From NCBI GenBank assembly GCA_032209605.1, contig JASFXZ010000029.1, positions 1,291,001-1,355,000 of the forward strand: a DNA stretch of 64,000 nt. Direction: 5' to 3'. The stretch is from Mactromeris polynyma. Lineage: Eukaryota; Mollusca; Bivalvia; Venerida; Mactridae. Below the pieces are notes generated by a model, which was given only the letters and a program-made list of their open reading frames with translations, ran no database searches and was not told the origin of the DNA. Made by a program: the position numbers and the translations under genes. This document shows positions 11,515-24,400 of this stretch, piece after piece (the first letter of the stretch is position 1; every line of letters begins with the position of its first letter).

Positions 11515-12000
11515 CATTTTTATACGCCCGTTCAAAGGCATTTATAGAACAGGCCGTATTATAGTTTCACCTGTGGCCTACAGGCAGCGTCCAGTAAATT
11601 GTCTGATCTATAACTTTAGAAACATTTCATTATTTGTCCAATCATCACGAAATTTGGTAGGAATGTGTATGTGCATAATATCTCAGACAAGTTCAGTAAC
11701 CATCCATATCGCTCTTGTCACTCAGGAGTTACCACCCTTTTATTATAGAAATTTAGAAATTACCTAAAAATGGGTCTTGTCCACTCAATAACTTTAGAAG
11801 CATTTGTCCAATCATCACCAAATTTGGTCAGAATGTGTATGGGCATAATATCTCGGACAAGTTCGATAACCAGCCATATCCCTCATGTCACTCAGGAGTT
11901 ATCTCCCTATGATTATAGAAATTACCTAAACTTTGTCTCGTTCTAACTCTGAGCTCTCACTTAGGACGGGTGTATTCTGTGACAGTTTGTCACGCTTGTT
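11515..12000 (+). repeat. Interspersed repeat 'ATACGCCCG ... CACCAAATTTGGT', copy 1
   Basis: It contains two partly duplicated modules with AATCATCACCAAATTTGGT, ATAATATCTCGGACAAGTTC and TCACTCAGGAGTTATC. It ends with ACTCTGAGCTCTCACTTAGG ... TTTGTCACGCTTGTT. Copies at 24640-25095 and 62570-63065 share the same order of words. Confidence 0.6.
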
Positions 12001-12433
12001 TATTTTTAAATGTATTTTTGTTTTGTTTTATATGATGATTATGCTTATTAGTCAAACTCCTTTACCCGTAGCGTGTCCAATGGGGATCCCTGCACAATTG
12101 GTTTATTTTCATAATCGATCATCGACAATAATCGATTAAATGCTGTTTTATCACCTCTATCAAATTCGTGTCTCAAAGATAAATGAAATAGCACTGTAGT
12201 ACAATGATTATACATTATAAATATTACTGCAAAATACTGAGAAATCACTTAAATTTCATTTGTAGTGTTAATTCCTGAAATCTAGCAAACAAATTATTGT
12301 GAATACTGAAGCAAGTGGAAACATGGCCTTCTAAATTATTTTCTATAGAAGGAGGTAAAGTAAAACTCTGACTGAATTAAAGACTTCAATATTTCAATTA
12401 TTTTATTTCTTTCAGAAGTGTTTGAAGAAAGAT

Positions 12434-15400
12434 ATGGACCCAGAGTTGTACAGAAATTCTTTGGCCAGGTATGGCAATCCAGACATCACTTCCCTTCTGT
12501 CTGGAGAAGCAGCGCTATCACAAGGTAGGCTTTTCTTATAATGAATTTGTTCATATATTGCCAAAAATGTGCACCTCTGCCCAAGTGGGTCCATTAGTAA
12601 CCCACTCATTCCTTTGGATAGAAAAGTTACTCTTGTTATCTCTTTGGTAACTTCTCAAATTTTTGGAGAATTTCTCCAACCTTATCCTAGTATAATGCTT
12701 AAAAATATGAAAAACTACACTTTCAATTTCAGTTACCTGGTAACTACACTATGTCTTTTTGGTAACTTTGAGGTTACTTGTGGTTACTCATTACTTATAT
12801 ATCTAAATTAAGTTTTATTCCAAAATTACAAAAACAGAAACAATGTTTGAGTACAGAAAATCTAGTTTTTTATATTTTTATTGACATAATTTTGAAAAAA
12901 AAATCAATAGCATTTTTGAAAGGAGAGAAAGTATACTAGCTTATTAACTAGTATACTTTCTCTTCTTTCCAAAAATACTTTTGATAAAAAATACTTAACA
13001 GAATTTTGTGTGCATTTAGGGCCATATATGTAAAATATCATCAAACGTCATTCTACATGTACAAGTTTACTATACAGTGTAACTATAGAGTTAATCCAAA
13101 AAGGTGTACATGTATATTGATAAACTTGTCAAAAACTCATGGCGACTTCACCACCTTAAGGACTGTGGACCCCTGCTTTTTTTAATTAAATTGTAAGATT
13201 GTAGACCTGTATCACACTCACATGTGCATATAATAATGATATATACTAATTACTATATGCATGTATTTGTAATAATCTGTTCAATAGTCGCCTTGTATTC
13301 ATCACAAGCATTTTTGTGAAAAATCCATAAATACAATCACGATTGTAAATAGTTAAATTATAACAGGCCTTTAGATAAATAGTTTAATTATAACAGGCCT
13401 TTAGATGGCCTGATGTTTCCTTTAATCTCTATAAATCCCCATCTTTTGTTTTGAGAGCCCTTTATTAGAGGTTTCACGAGATGCTGAATTTCAAGAGTCA
13501 TTTTGACTGTTTTCTAGCCAGTCGCCTAAATTTTCAAAAAATATCGACCTTTCAGCCAGAATAGTGAGGGTCAAAGTGTGGCCTTTTGGAATTTCCAGGT
13601 TTCAAAGGGTCAACTCCAGGGCGATATGGAACCCCTGCTTTATTACATAAAAGTGTGTTTTTTTTGTTAAAAAATGTTTTGAAGACCTGTTTTTTTTAAG
13701 AGTATAGGTAAAAATTATAACATGTTTTGCCAATAGGGTTTTCATTTTGTCTGAGCTCAAGTTTCCTTGATTATTCAATGATTTTTGTTTAATTATAATC
13801 ATTGTGGAATTCTATCAGTAACGTCCTTTGACATTAAGATTGTGGGTTGATTATAGTTGGCTTACATACATGTGTGTGTGAAGATTTAGATTATATTCTT
13901 TTGGGTTTTCCTTCTGAGTAAAATAATAACAGACAAGTTCTCAATTGTACTGTTTTACTTAAGGTGCCATTTAACACATGCTTGACAGTGGTTTACTGAG
14001 ATAATTATAACGATAGAATAATTTCTCTGTTTCGAAGCAGTGAAATTATCACACTGTAATTTCACTGGATGGGGTATTGATTTCTGATGCTAAAATGCAC
14101 ACAAATGCATGCATTGCAGGAATCTTCAGACTCATCAAGTGTAAACAAAAATAAAGCTTCAAGCCCAATTTGTTGTGTATTCTATATTAATACAAGTTAT
14201 TACTCAAAAACACAATTTTTATATAAACATAGATAACATAACTTATTTGAAAGAACTATTTTGGCACAGCAATAACTCATGATTCTCATTCATTCTCAAC
14301 ATATGGCGTCACATAGAATTGTGAAGTACTTAGAATGCAATTAACAAATTAAATCTGCCAAAAAAGCATGAAGAATTTGTTTTTTGTTTTGGTGACAGAT
14401 CTAAAATATTTCATTTCGTGAACATCATACTTAAATTTTCACTTGTAGTCACTTGGGAAACTATTTTGTCTGATGTTCTCTAGTTTACTCCACGGCATCC
14501 TCGGTACCCAGGCTATTCGTAACATATATGATACCTTGGGCAAACTGACTCTAAAAATCTTGTACTCTTCAATAATTAATGCAGTGAAATCCAGCCGCTT
14601 GATTGGCCGCTTGACACACACCTCATACGATACGGATGAAATCACGAGTCTGAGCAATAGCTCCTCACAAAGGAGATTCCTTCTTTTTTGTTATCGTCCA
14701 TTTCATTGGTCAGGAAATGCTTATGAATATTCATGCATTATGAAGTTATTTGCCCAGGGTATCATATATTTAATGAATAGGCAAGGTACTGAGGAAGACT
14801 CAACAGCAACTAACAAATATCCTCTATACATATGTGGTAAGAAAATATTTTATTGCCCTTTTTCTCTTTATTTAGGTATGGGTTTGGGGCCAGCATTTCC
14901 TCCTACTGGTCAACTGAATCAAGTGTCTGGAGCTAGATCATTTGGCCCCTTACCTGGATATGCTGGTCATGCCTTACATGCAGAATCTCACCTTCAGAAT
15001 ATTGCCTCACAGGGATCATACAAGGGGCTACAGGTTGGTCAGTCAACATTTCCTGACCCCTATGCTAGCTTGCGATTGACGTCACAACCTAACAGTATTC
15101 CTTCATCAAAACCAATGTTTGGACAGGAGTCTGTTTCTCAAGCAGGACTCACAGACTCTGGACATAAAGCATGGGGACTGTCAAATTTTGTTCCATCCAA
15201 TACCAACATGTTGGTACATGCTGCTGATCTTTCATCCGAATATCCTTCATCTTTGGCTTTATCAAGTCAGTCATTGTTAAATCCACCCCCTGCTCACTCT
15301 TCGAAGATAAACCAGTTAAGCCAAAGGCTACCATACTCAGGAACAGACATATTCTGTCGTACCAGTAAGTCTCCACCAGGACAGTCTATGTATGAGCATC

Positions 15401-18400
15401 GTGCTCAGTCTGCAACCCCAGTATCATCACAGTCCTCCATGTTTAACTACGGTCAGCAGCAGTCATATCATCATAAAACAAATGCGTTGCTGGAATCCAT
15501 GAATTATGATCCCGTCAGTCCAGCTACCACTCCTGGACCTGAACATTCAAATCCGAACAACCACAACCAGACTCATCATCAAACCGAGCATTATCTATCT
15601 CTCCAAGATCTAGCATCGATAAGCTCAACCCAGCAGAAGCTGGAAGTCAATAACTCACAGCAGAACATTCAGAGAAGGCCTTCTCCAATAATGCCTGACA
15701 GACAGAATAAGATGCAGCCACCGAAGAAAGCCATCAACCAGCAAGATATGTACAATGGCTCTCCACATATGCGACAGAGTCCGCAACAGTCAAATGTTGG
15801 TAGTCCTCATGTACAGATGGGTAGTCCACAGGCACCGATTCCTAGCTCTACTATGGTTCAAGCCCCACCCCCTGTTCAGGCACCAGCTGATTCTACAACA
15901 AAACCCAAAAAGTCTAGAACTAGAAAGAAAAAAGATTGTGTGAATGAAATTAAAACTGATTCATTAGGTCATCCATATAGTCCACAATCTGCTCTTGGCT
16001 CAACAGAAATTGGGCAACAAGGCACTAACAATGAATATATGTCTAATCAACAGAATTCTTATTTATCAAACAATAGACATCAAGTGTATAGTAGTGCAAG
16101 TGAAACTTCCCATAACTCCTCGTTAATGAATACTTCCATGAATCAACCATTGGGGAGGGGCCAAAACCAGCACTCTAGTTACCCTAGAAATGTGCCTTCA
16201 CCAAACATAGGCCCGTCTCAAAACCAGAACCAATCAAGACCCCAACCTCAACAATCCCCCATGATCACCCCATTCCATACTGCACCAAGCAATACGCAGG
16301 CAGGGATGGCATTCTCTGTGTCTGATGCCCTAGAAATGAGTCGGGAAGCGGTTTATGCAAACCAGGGTTTGATTGAGGGCTTCGGTAATATTCAGGACCA
16401 ACATTACAATATGCCTGAGACCTACTCTAGTCAGTTAAATATGGAAGGAATGCGGAGATCTGACTTATTTAATGGTAATGAGGAGCATGTCTTTGTGAAC
16501 CCTTACGGCGGACAATTTGTTAGCCCCAACAGTGTATTAAATATGGATGTGGGGCCAGTGAATAACATGAATCAATCTACGATAGATGAAGTAGCATTTT
16601 CATCCTTAATGGGCGACCCTTATGGTCGTGACAATTCGGCTGATAAGAGACAGCAAACCAGTGATAAAAGCTCGCCTTATTCGCTCACTGTGAAAGTTGA
16701 AGCTTCTCAAGATGATGATCTCTCACACCTTGCTAAGCCCGTTGTTGAGAAAAAAGACTCAAGATTGAATTCTGTGAACTCCCTGCAGTCGCAGTCAATG
16801 TCTCAAAGTCAACATCCACCAGCGGCACCGAAGCCTAATGTGAAAAATGCAAGTGGCGGTACGTCATTCATGGATTCATATTTAAGTTTTCTTCAAGGCA
16901 AAAAACCTGAGACTTTATCTAGTATGAGTAGTGCCATAATTCATAATAAACCTCAACTACCTAAGTATATTCCGGAACCTCCTAGACCAAAACGGACTGA
17001 GTCTTTTCCAGAGAAAAGTGCATTTGTTGATAGGAGTTCAAAACAGTTTGATAAAACGCCCAAATCTTCTGAAGTGACGTTTTCGGATAGTGATGATACA
17101 GATGATGCTGATTCTAAGGCAGTGCAAAAGGCCATCTCTTCATTAAACAATGAAAATGAAAACGTTAAAATCAGCACTAATAAAATGGGACGATTGACCA
17201 TGAAAATTAATTTAAATAAAGTTAAGAAAGCGGAAGAAAATGCGAGATTGAAGACAACTAAACAAAGGCGGCCTTCTAACAAATCTCGAAAAAAGAATCC
17301 TAAAGATAAGATATTCGGTCTCATTGATCAGGGGAAGGGAGGGTACTCGTCGGGAGAGGAGACGCTGGATACGCTTCCTGCGCGCCAGCTAACATCACGG
17401 AAAGCCAAAGAAAATATAGGTGAGTTAATCATTGACTTAAATCTCTATAACTTAACTATATCTGGCTTTTGTTTAGTGTGTGAGAATATGATTGTGTACT
17501 GGTTGGTTGTGGTTTTGTAGTGAATGGCCATATTGGTGTAAATTTTTAATTGAAAGCTTGTTATAGTGTTGATTCTTATTTCATTCTGGTCCTTGGAAGA
17601 AAGAAAAATTCCAAAAGAAATGTTTTTTTTTACAAATCAGATCTATGTATTTAATAAAGACCAATTGCTTCATTTTTAATATTTCCATTTCAACAAGCCT
17701 TAACAGAAATATGATGTTTGTTTTCTTACCATGTTACAATTATATATATACATGTATACATGTACCACGTCCATTCAAATTTTCTTTGGTCCGAAATTTT
17801 ATTTCAAATTACACATGGTTTCAAAAAGCCCATTTCAATTTGAAGTGCCTTAAAAGATACATTGGGACCTGATATGTATTTCGGATGATACCAAGTATTC
17901 TAATAGAAGTTGTCGAATAAACGAGGTCCGACGGTTGCATCTGCTTTTCATATAAAAGCAACATTCAATGCATATAAGGCTTAGCTAGTAAACTAACTAC
18001 ATGTAGTTTCAACTATTACCAATCATTTTATTTAACTTATTTTGTCAAGAAGTATGACATTTGAGCAGATTATGGTTGTAACAATAGCCTGCAAGATGAA
18101 TCAATGGTTTTCACTTTAATTTGCTATTTTGAAGTAAAGAGTCTTAGAATTCAATCCAAATACAAGGCATATGTTACTGTGATGATTTTGAAGATAGTTA
18201 CTTGTTGAAATTCCAAAACTCTCGAGGATAAATTTTCTGATCTTACTGTATATGACTCAAATAACCTTAACCCTTCTAGAACAAGTGAAACTAATTAGCA
18301 GAACAAAATATATGTAAAATTTTGCATAGTTACTTGATTCCACTTTTTTTGCATATAATATAACTGTATAAAGGGGATGTACTCATGTTTAATTAATTGT

Positions 18401-21400
18401 TTGAATGTTTCGACTTGTCTCCCTTGTTTCGCTGTCTGCTTGGTTCTATTTTTAGATTTAGGCATAATCAATGTGGCATAATGCACTGTGTCTGCATAGT
18501 TTTAACTCACTACAGTTGTGGCTTTTTCGACTGAATATTTACCTTGTTGCATTGTTGATGGGACTTAAATTTATGTAGAAGAGATATTTTTGTGAATTTC
18601 GTCACAACCCAGGGAGTATAGTAGCTATAAATAGGTCACTAGCAATATCTTAAGAGTGTACATATTTATAAGATGGATGAAGAGCAGTCGTTGAAAACGC
18701 GACCCAGCCGTGCAGCTAAGGAGAGAGTTGAACAAGGTGATGAATAATTGGCTATTGTGTTTGCGTTCTTGATGTGTTGGATTTGTGAGTGGATTAACCA
18801 AATGCAGTCTCAGCCAGCTAGGATGTATTAATTATAAATAGCAATGCAATATTGATGCAATGTCTATAGAACTTATAATATTGTCTGTAAATTTTACCAA
18901 ATGTGTGCTCTACGTTTGTCGTAGATTAGAAGGATTCCTACTCATATAACTCCAAGCATTTGTATTCTTCACGTTTTACCTTCATTTTTGATGAGATTTC
19001 ACATTTTACGTTTTCTGTCAAATGCGGACAAGGAAGGTAAAATATGAAAGATAAAAAAAAAATATTGAAAAATGAATGAAATGTGATGGATTTAGCATGG
19101 TTGTCTAGTTGTTTGCACTAAGATTACAAGGTGTAATTTTGAAAGATGAAATTTGTTTTTGTTAGACAAAGTTCCTTTGCTTGACACTTGACGCTGACCT
19201 AGATAACGGCTTCATTTTCACGATTTTCTGATATGAAAGGGATTTGAAATTGAGTGTCATATTTGGGTTTCACTGACAGCTTTTGTTTGTTCAGTAGGCC
19301 TAAGTTCTTGATGAAATGTGCTCAGAGCTGCAGTTATGCAAGTTGGAAGGTATATCAGAGGTTGTACTAGGTGATGAATCTCAAGGGTCATTTTGATAAT
19401 CTTTGACTGGACTTTACCATTTTATAGCTATACTTAAGAGAAAAAATTGACCCTTCAGCCAGAATCCTTGAGGTCAAAATGTGGCATTCAAAAATTTCAG
19501 GGGTCAAACTCAACGGTTTTGTGTTTTTTATGCGTTTGATGATAGACCACAAAGCGTGGGTATACAGTTCTATGATTTTATTAAGACTAGCAGTGTACCT
19601 GTACAAGAGTAAGTAATATATCTGAGCATGTGCAGAGATGTTTATGGATACATAGATAATACAATATCTGCCTTTTTTTATTAAAAAAAAGATGCTCTTA
19701 GGAGTAGACATTTGTAACTATTCAAAATATCAAATTAATAGATGTCCACATGTTCACATTGTTAGTTTACATAGTATAATCAGAAACAGTCCAAGTTAAT
19801 CTTCGCAGTTCGTGGCTATAGGTATTTAACAGTATAAGATTTTAGCCATTTATCAGTAAACTAATTACACTTGTCCATGATAACTACTGTGCTGGCACAG
19901 GAGACTTAACAGGTATGGTTACAGGGTTCGCACAGGTCTTGAAAAGTCCTTGAATTTGATGCCTACTGCTTGTAATTTGCAACAGCCAAAAACTCTTTGA
20001 AAACGAAAAAAAACTTGAATTTTGGTAAATTGCCCTTGGATTCTTCTGCTGCGAATATAAAAAGGATCAAACTGACTAACAATGAAAAAAAACAAGACAA
20101 AAAATGACAGAGCTATCATCAACGGGGCCTACCACTGAGAAAGCGATAGTATGGTAATACAGTACGGTATGGTACTTGACGGGTTTTATGCAGTTTTGAA
20201 GTAGTTCTCATTATGCAGTGATGGTCATCTCAGGGGGGAAATACACTGGATCCCTTCTTCTCTATACCGAAAAAGGCCTTAAAAATGGGGGGGGGAGTAC
20301 TTGAATTTTTATGGTGGAAATTCTTTATGAACCATGGGCGAAGATGTTGGGAACAAAACGAGTCTAATTTCAGAATTTCTCACACCTATATATTTGTGCA
20401 TTGGTTTCTCAGTGCATAATGCATTTGCAGGTAAATATGCTGAAGACAACGATTCGGATTCGGACACGCTGAAACCAATCAGCAAGTTGGATGAAGATAG
20501 AGATGATGAGAAGTATGATTCAGATAGAGACCCTGCCTGGACTCCATTTAATGTGGACAAGAACGTGTCTGCCTTAAATACAATGGATTTAGATGGTAAA
20601 AGAAAAAGAACAAAGGGTAAAATACGAAGGTATGTTCATTTGTCATTTAGTGATTTAGTTGATGTAAAACTACCTCCCATGATATTATACAATGATATAT
20701 GTATGATTTTCTTGTATTATTGCCATAGCGGACTATTGTTGTCGCTCAAACATTGATTCTTCATCCCAACTTGATATTATTAGCTTGAGCAGTAAATTGG
20801 TGCCAAACAACTTATCGTAGACTAGGATGAGAGTTTTCAGCAAATTTTGGTGGTCGCTGGGACCGTATTTTGAGATAAATGCAATGAGAAAATTAAGGGG
20901 AATAAAGGGGTGTTGCCCCGGATGGCGACGCTTTCCCGACCAGGCACAATTTATACTCAACCCTGCGCGCACATCTACCATTTTCCAATTAATAACAATG
21001 TTTAATCTAATATTGAATAACCAATGAAAACGCTGTTCAGTTTAATCTAATATTGAATAACCAATGAAAATGCTGTTCAGTTTAATCTAATATTGAATAA
21101 CCAATGAACATGCTGTTCAGCTAACAAAGTGGCATGTTACTTAGTGACTCTTTGTGATGACTACTTATTATTATTCTATGATAGAAGAATCTTCATTATA
21201 GACACATTTGATGACTCTTTACCCACAAATTGTTTATTGACTGCTTGAACTTATTCATTTGGTTATTGCATGGTACAAATCTTTGAATGAAAATAAAGCT
21301 TTTTACCTTCCATACGCTGAATAGAAACTTATGTATTGTTTTTTACGGATTAATGAATATATGTTGTATTCTCAATAGGCCCTCAAAGTCACGCAAAATG

Positions 21401-24400
21401 AGCACCGAAAGTGGTGGTTCATTCAAGCAGACGTTGATGGTTGGTCAGCCTCAGGTAGTTGAATTGGACAGTGGTAGCGATGATGAGCCACCAACTATTG
21501 TACCAGCTGTCACTGAAGAGCTCAAGGTATTGCTATACATGTATTTGATTGTCTCCCTTTGTTGAGCTCAAGGTATTGCTATACATGTATTTGATTGTCT
21601 CCCTTTGTTGAGCTCAATGTATTGCTATACATGTATTTGATTGTCTCCCTTTGTTGATCCTAAACTTAATGTCATGTTGTTGCAGACAGTTTAGTGCTTC
21701 GCCATGTCAGTGGGGTACGCTGCATGTTTGTCTGTAACGCAGCTTGGTGAACGGTTGTTTCTTGATACATTGGAATTTATTTTCAATTTGCAAATTATTT
21801 CTGTTGACCTTATATTCCATTGCTTGGAAGCAAAATTATATAATTGGAAGTATGGTATGGTACATTATGCCTGAAAAGCTATCAACACCTGTGATGTAGA
21901 AGAAAATGCATAAATGATGTAATCTTCATTTTCTTCATGTAATTTTCATATATATAACAAATGAAATTGCTTGTTAATTTGTACTTAAATGAAATACTTG
22001 GTGATATGTTGAAAACCTGGTTGAGTTGCATTGTTGCATTATTTATAAATATTATTTTGTACTCGAATGATCTGGTAATGTGGCCTTCACCTTTTATATT
22101 GTAAATGCAGTAAAAACTCGCCTAAAGACCACCTCAATAATAAGACCACCTCAATAATAAGACCACCTCAATAGTAAGACCACCTCAATAATAAGACCAC
22201 CTCAATAATAAGACCACCTCAATAGTAAGACCACCTCAATAATAAGACCACCTCAATAGTAAGACCACCTCAATAATAAGACCACCTCAATAGTAAGACC
22301 ACCTCAAAATTTTAGAACAGTCTTCAAGTTCATTTTCAGGGTTTTGTTCTTTATTCAACCTCAATACTAACACCACTTCAATAAGAAAGAAGGCTTGCTT
22401 TCAAGATTCCCAAAGGTGGTCTTATTATTGAGGTTTTTCTGTATTCCAGTCAGTGTTATTGCCTTGAATGTTATTTTTGTTGATATGATATTTGACATGG
22501 ACAACTTTTTATGCCCCCCATCGAACAAGAGAGGGCATATTGTGTTTGCACATGTTGGTCGGTCGGTCGGTATGTCTGTCCGTCCGTAACCTTTTCATTT
22601 CCGATCAATATCTCGAGAATCCCTTGACCTATCATCTTCAAACTTGGTCCACTCATTCATCTTGGATAGCAGACGAACCCTATTGATTTTTGGGTCAAAG
22701 GTCAAGGTCACAGGAGGCATAATGTTTTACAGACATCTCTTGTTTTCTTAAGGTTGGAGATTTTGTGATGGAGATAAAGGATGAGAGGAATACAGAATGC
22801 TATCCAATCTGGAAGATTGAGAGCGGACGGATGTTACATAAATTTGAACTGTTTACAGAGAATGCAAGGATTCTTCACAAATCAATACCTACTGTACGTA
22901 AAAATGTGTTTACTTAATGCATGCCCTTAAATAGTCATACATTTGTTTTACTGTAAATACATTTAATAATGATATACCATGATTATACGAATTATTCTGA
23001 AGTTGAAAAACGAACCATCAGGGGGATGGTAGGTTTTTTGTTGTATGTTTATAGTTAAAAGTGTAAAACTCGTATCGGGAACTGATTTGCTAGATTTATT
23101 AAGTCAGTAGGCTGGAATGCTGGATACTCTATACCAAATTTGTTCTTGTATCAGGGGTGTCAATAAGAGCCGGTAGCTGGTAAAATTACCCAGTGACTTA
23201 AGCATCATCACCCGTCTACTTTTGTTGTATGATTGATCAAAATTAAGGGGAGTACCCCTCTGATCCCCACCTACTTTTGATGATTTCCCTGCTAATTCAA
23301 AAAATATTGACATGCCTGTGAAAACTCAATTCCAATTTTGTGTAAGCCTTGTCTATTTGTCAAAAATAAAACATGGCTTGCATGTGCCAGTGCTGGTTTT
23401 TTATGATACCGTCTAACAGTGATAAATCAATATTTCTCAGATGAGTTATACAGGGCTATGATATCCATCATGTTTAATGACATTTAATCGGCAGTTCTTT
23501 ATTAAAACATTTGTCTGCAATATTTACTCATATGAGTGATGATCAAGACAGTTTAGGAGCATCTTCGCTTAGGAGCGTCTTCGCTTAGGAGCGTCTTCGC
23601 TTAGGAGCGTCTTCGTTTAGGAGCGTCTTTGTTTAGGAGCGTCTTCGCTCATCTAAAGTGATAATACATTCCCAGCAGAGTTTGTACAACGCATTTAGTA
23701 TGTAAGTGATTATTGGACAGAACACTTTAACTTGAAGAATGTAATTGAAACAGTGTTGAACTGGCTACTTGGCATGTACTCACATTTACCGGAAATGACT
23801 CTTTATGAAGTGTTATTAGCAACTGTTTTTTAAAATGATCACCATTTACAAGCTTTCACAGTTATTTAACAAAGAACCTATTCAAGGAAAAAAAAGAAAA
23901 CTTTTCTATTGAAGATTGTCAGCTAAGCTGAGAAAAGTTCAATGCATAGAGACTTCATAGATATGATAGTACATATGACTTATTCAAGAATGAACCGATT
24001 TTCACATATACTAGCATGTTTTTTTAGTTTTCAAGTTGGTTACCAAATGTGATGAACAGCTTCAAGTATATACGGGTAAACCAGGTGTTGAAACAAGCAG
24101 ACAAAGAATATGTGGAGGTTGTTGAGGAATATAGACCCAAACCAGCTGTTGATAGCAAGTACGTGTCTGAACATTTGAACATGTGTAAATGTAGTGATTC
24201 AGGGGTTCCATTTGACCCTTGAGTTGACCCTTTGACCCCTAGATTTTCAAAAATGCCACATTTTGACCCTTGGGATTCTAGCTGCAGGGTCAATTTTTCT
24301 CTAGATTATATGTATTTTGGCTATAAAATTGTACATTCCGGTTAAATATTATCAAAATGACCCTTGAAATTCAGCACCTAGTGGAACCCCTGAAGTACGT

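Larger units (their letters stand above)
12525..14875. other. QSER1/PRR12 intron content upstream of the 2.5-kb exon
   Basis: Non-coding AT-rich intron. Recognisable items are a short hairpin at 12909-12979, a GGGGTTCCAC-family repeat at 13440-13632 and a MITE at 14499-14794. The reading frame of the big exon happens to stay open upstream to 14473, through the MITE, but the acceptor at 14875 shows this is intron. Confidence 0.6.
17420..20430. other. QSER1/PRR12 intron content, 17420-20430
   Basis: Besides the candidate alternative exon (18673-18736), this intron holds a partial CGAGGTCCGAC MITE (about 17868-17938), a GGGGTTCCAC-family copy (19360-19512), and a GGGTTCGCACAGGTCTTG repeat from about 19918 with a matching poly-G/CTTGAATTTT end near 20330. 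The rest is plain AT-rich sequence. Confidence 0.5.

Noticed and set aside
14473..14875. N-terminal extension of the large QSER1/PRR12 ORF
   Set aside because: It is intron. A consensus acceptor (TTTATTTAG) precedes 14876, the upstream exon's phase fits there, and the extension consists largely of a MITE with inverted ends.
22128..22308. CRISPR-like array
   Set aside because: The 17-bp units are directly adjacent without spacers, and the genome is eukaryotic; it is a minisatellite within a MITE.
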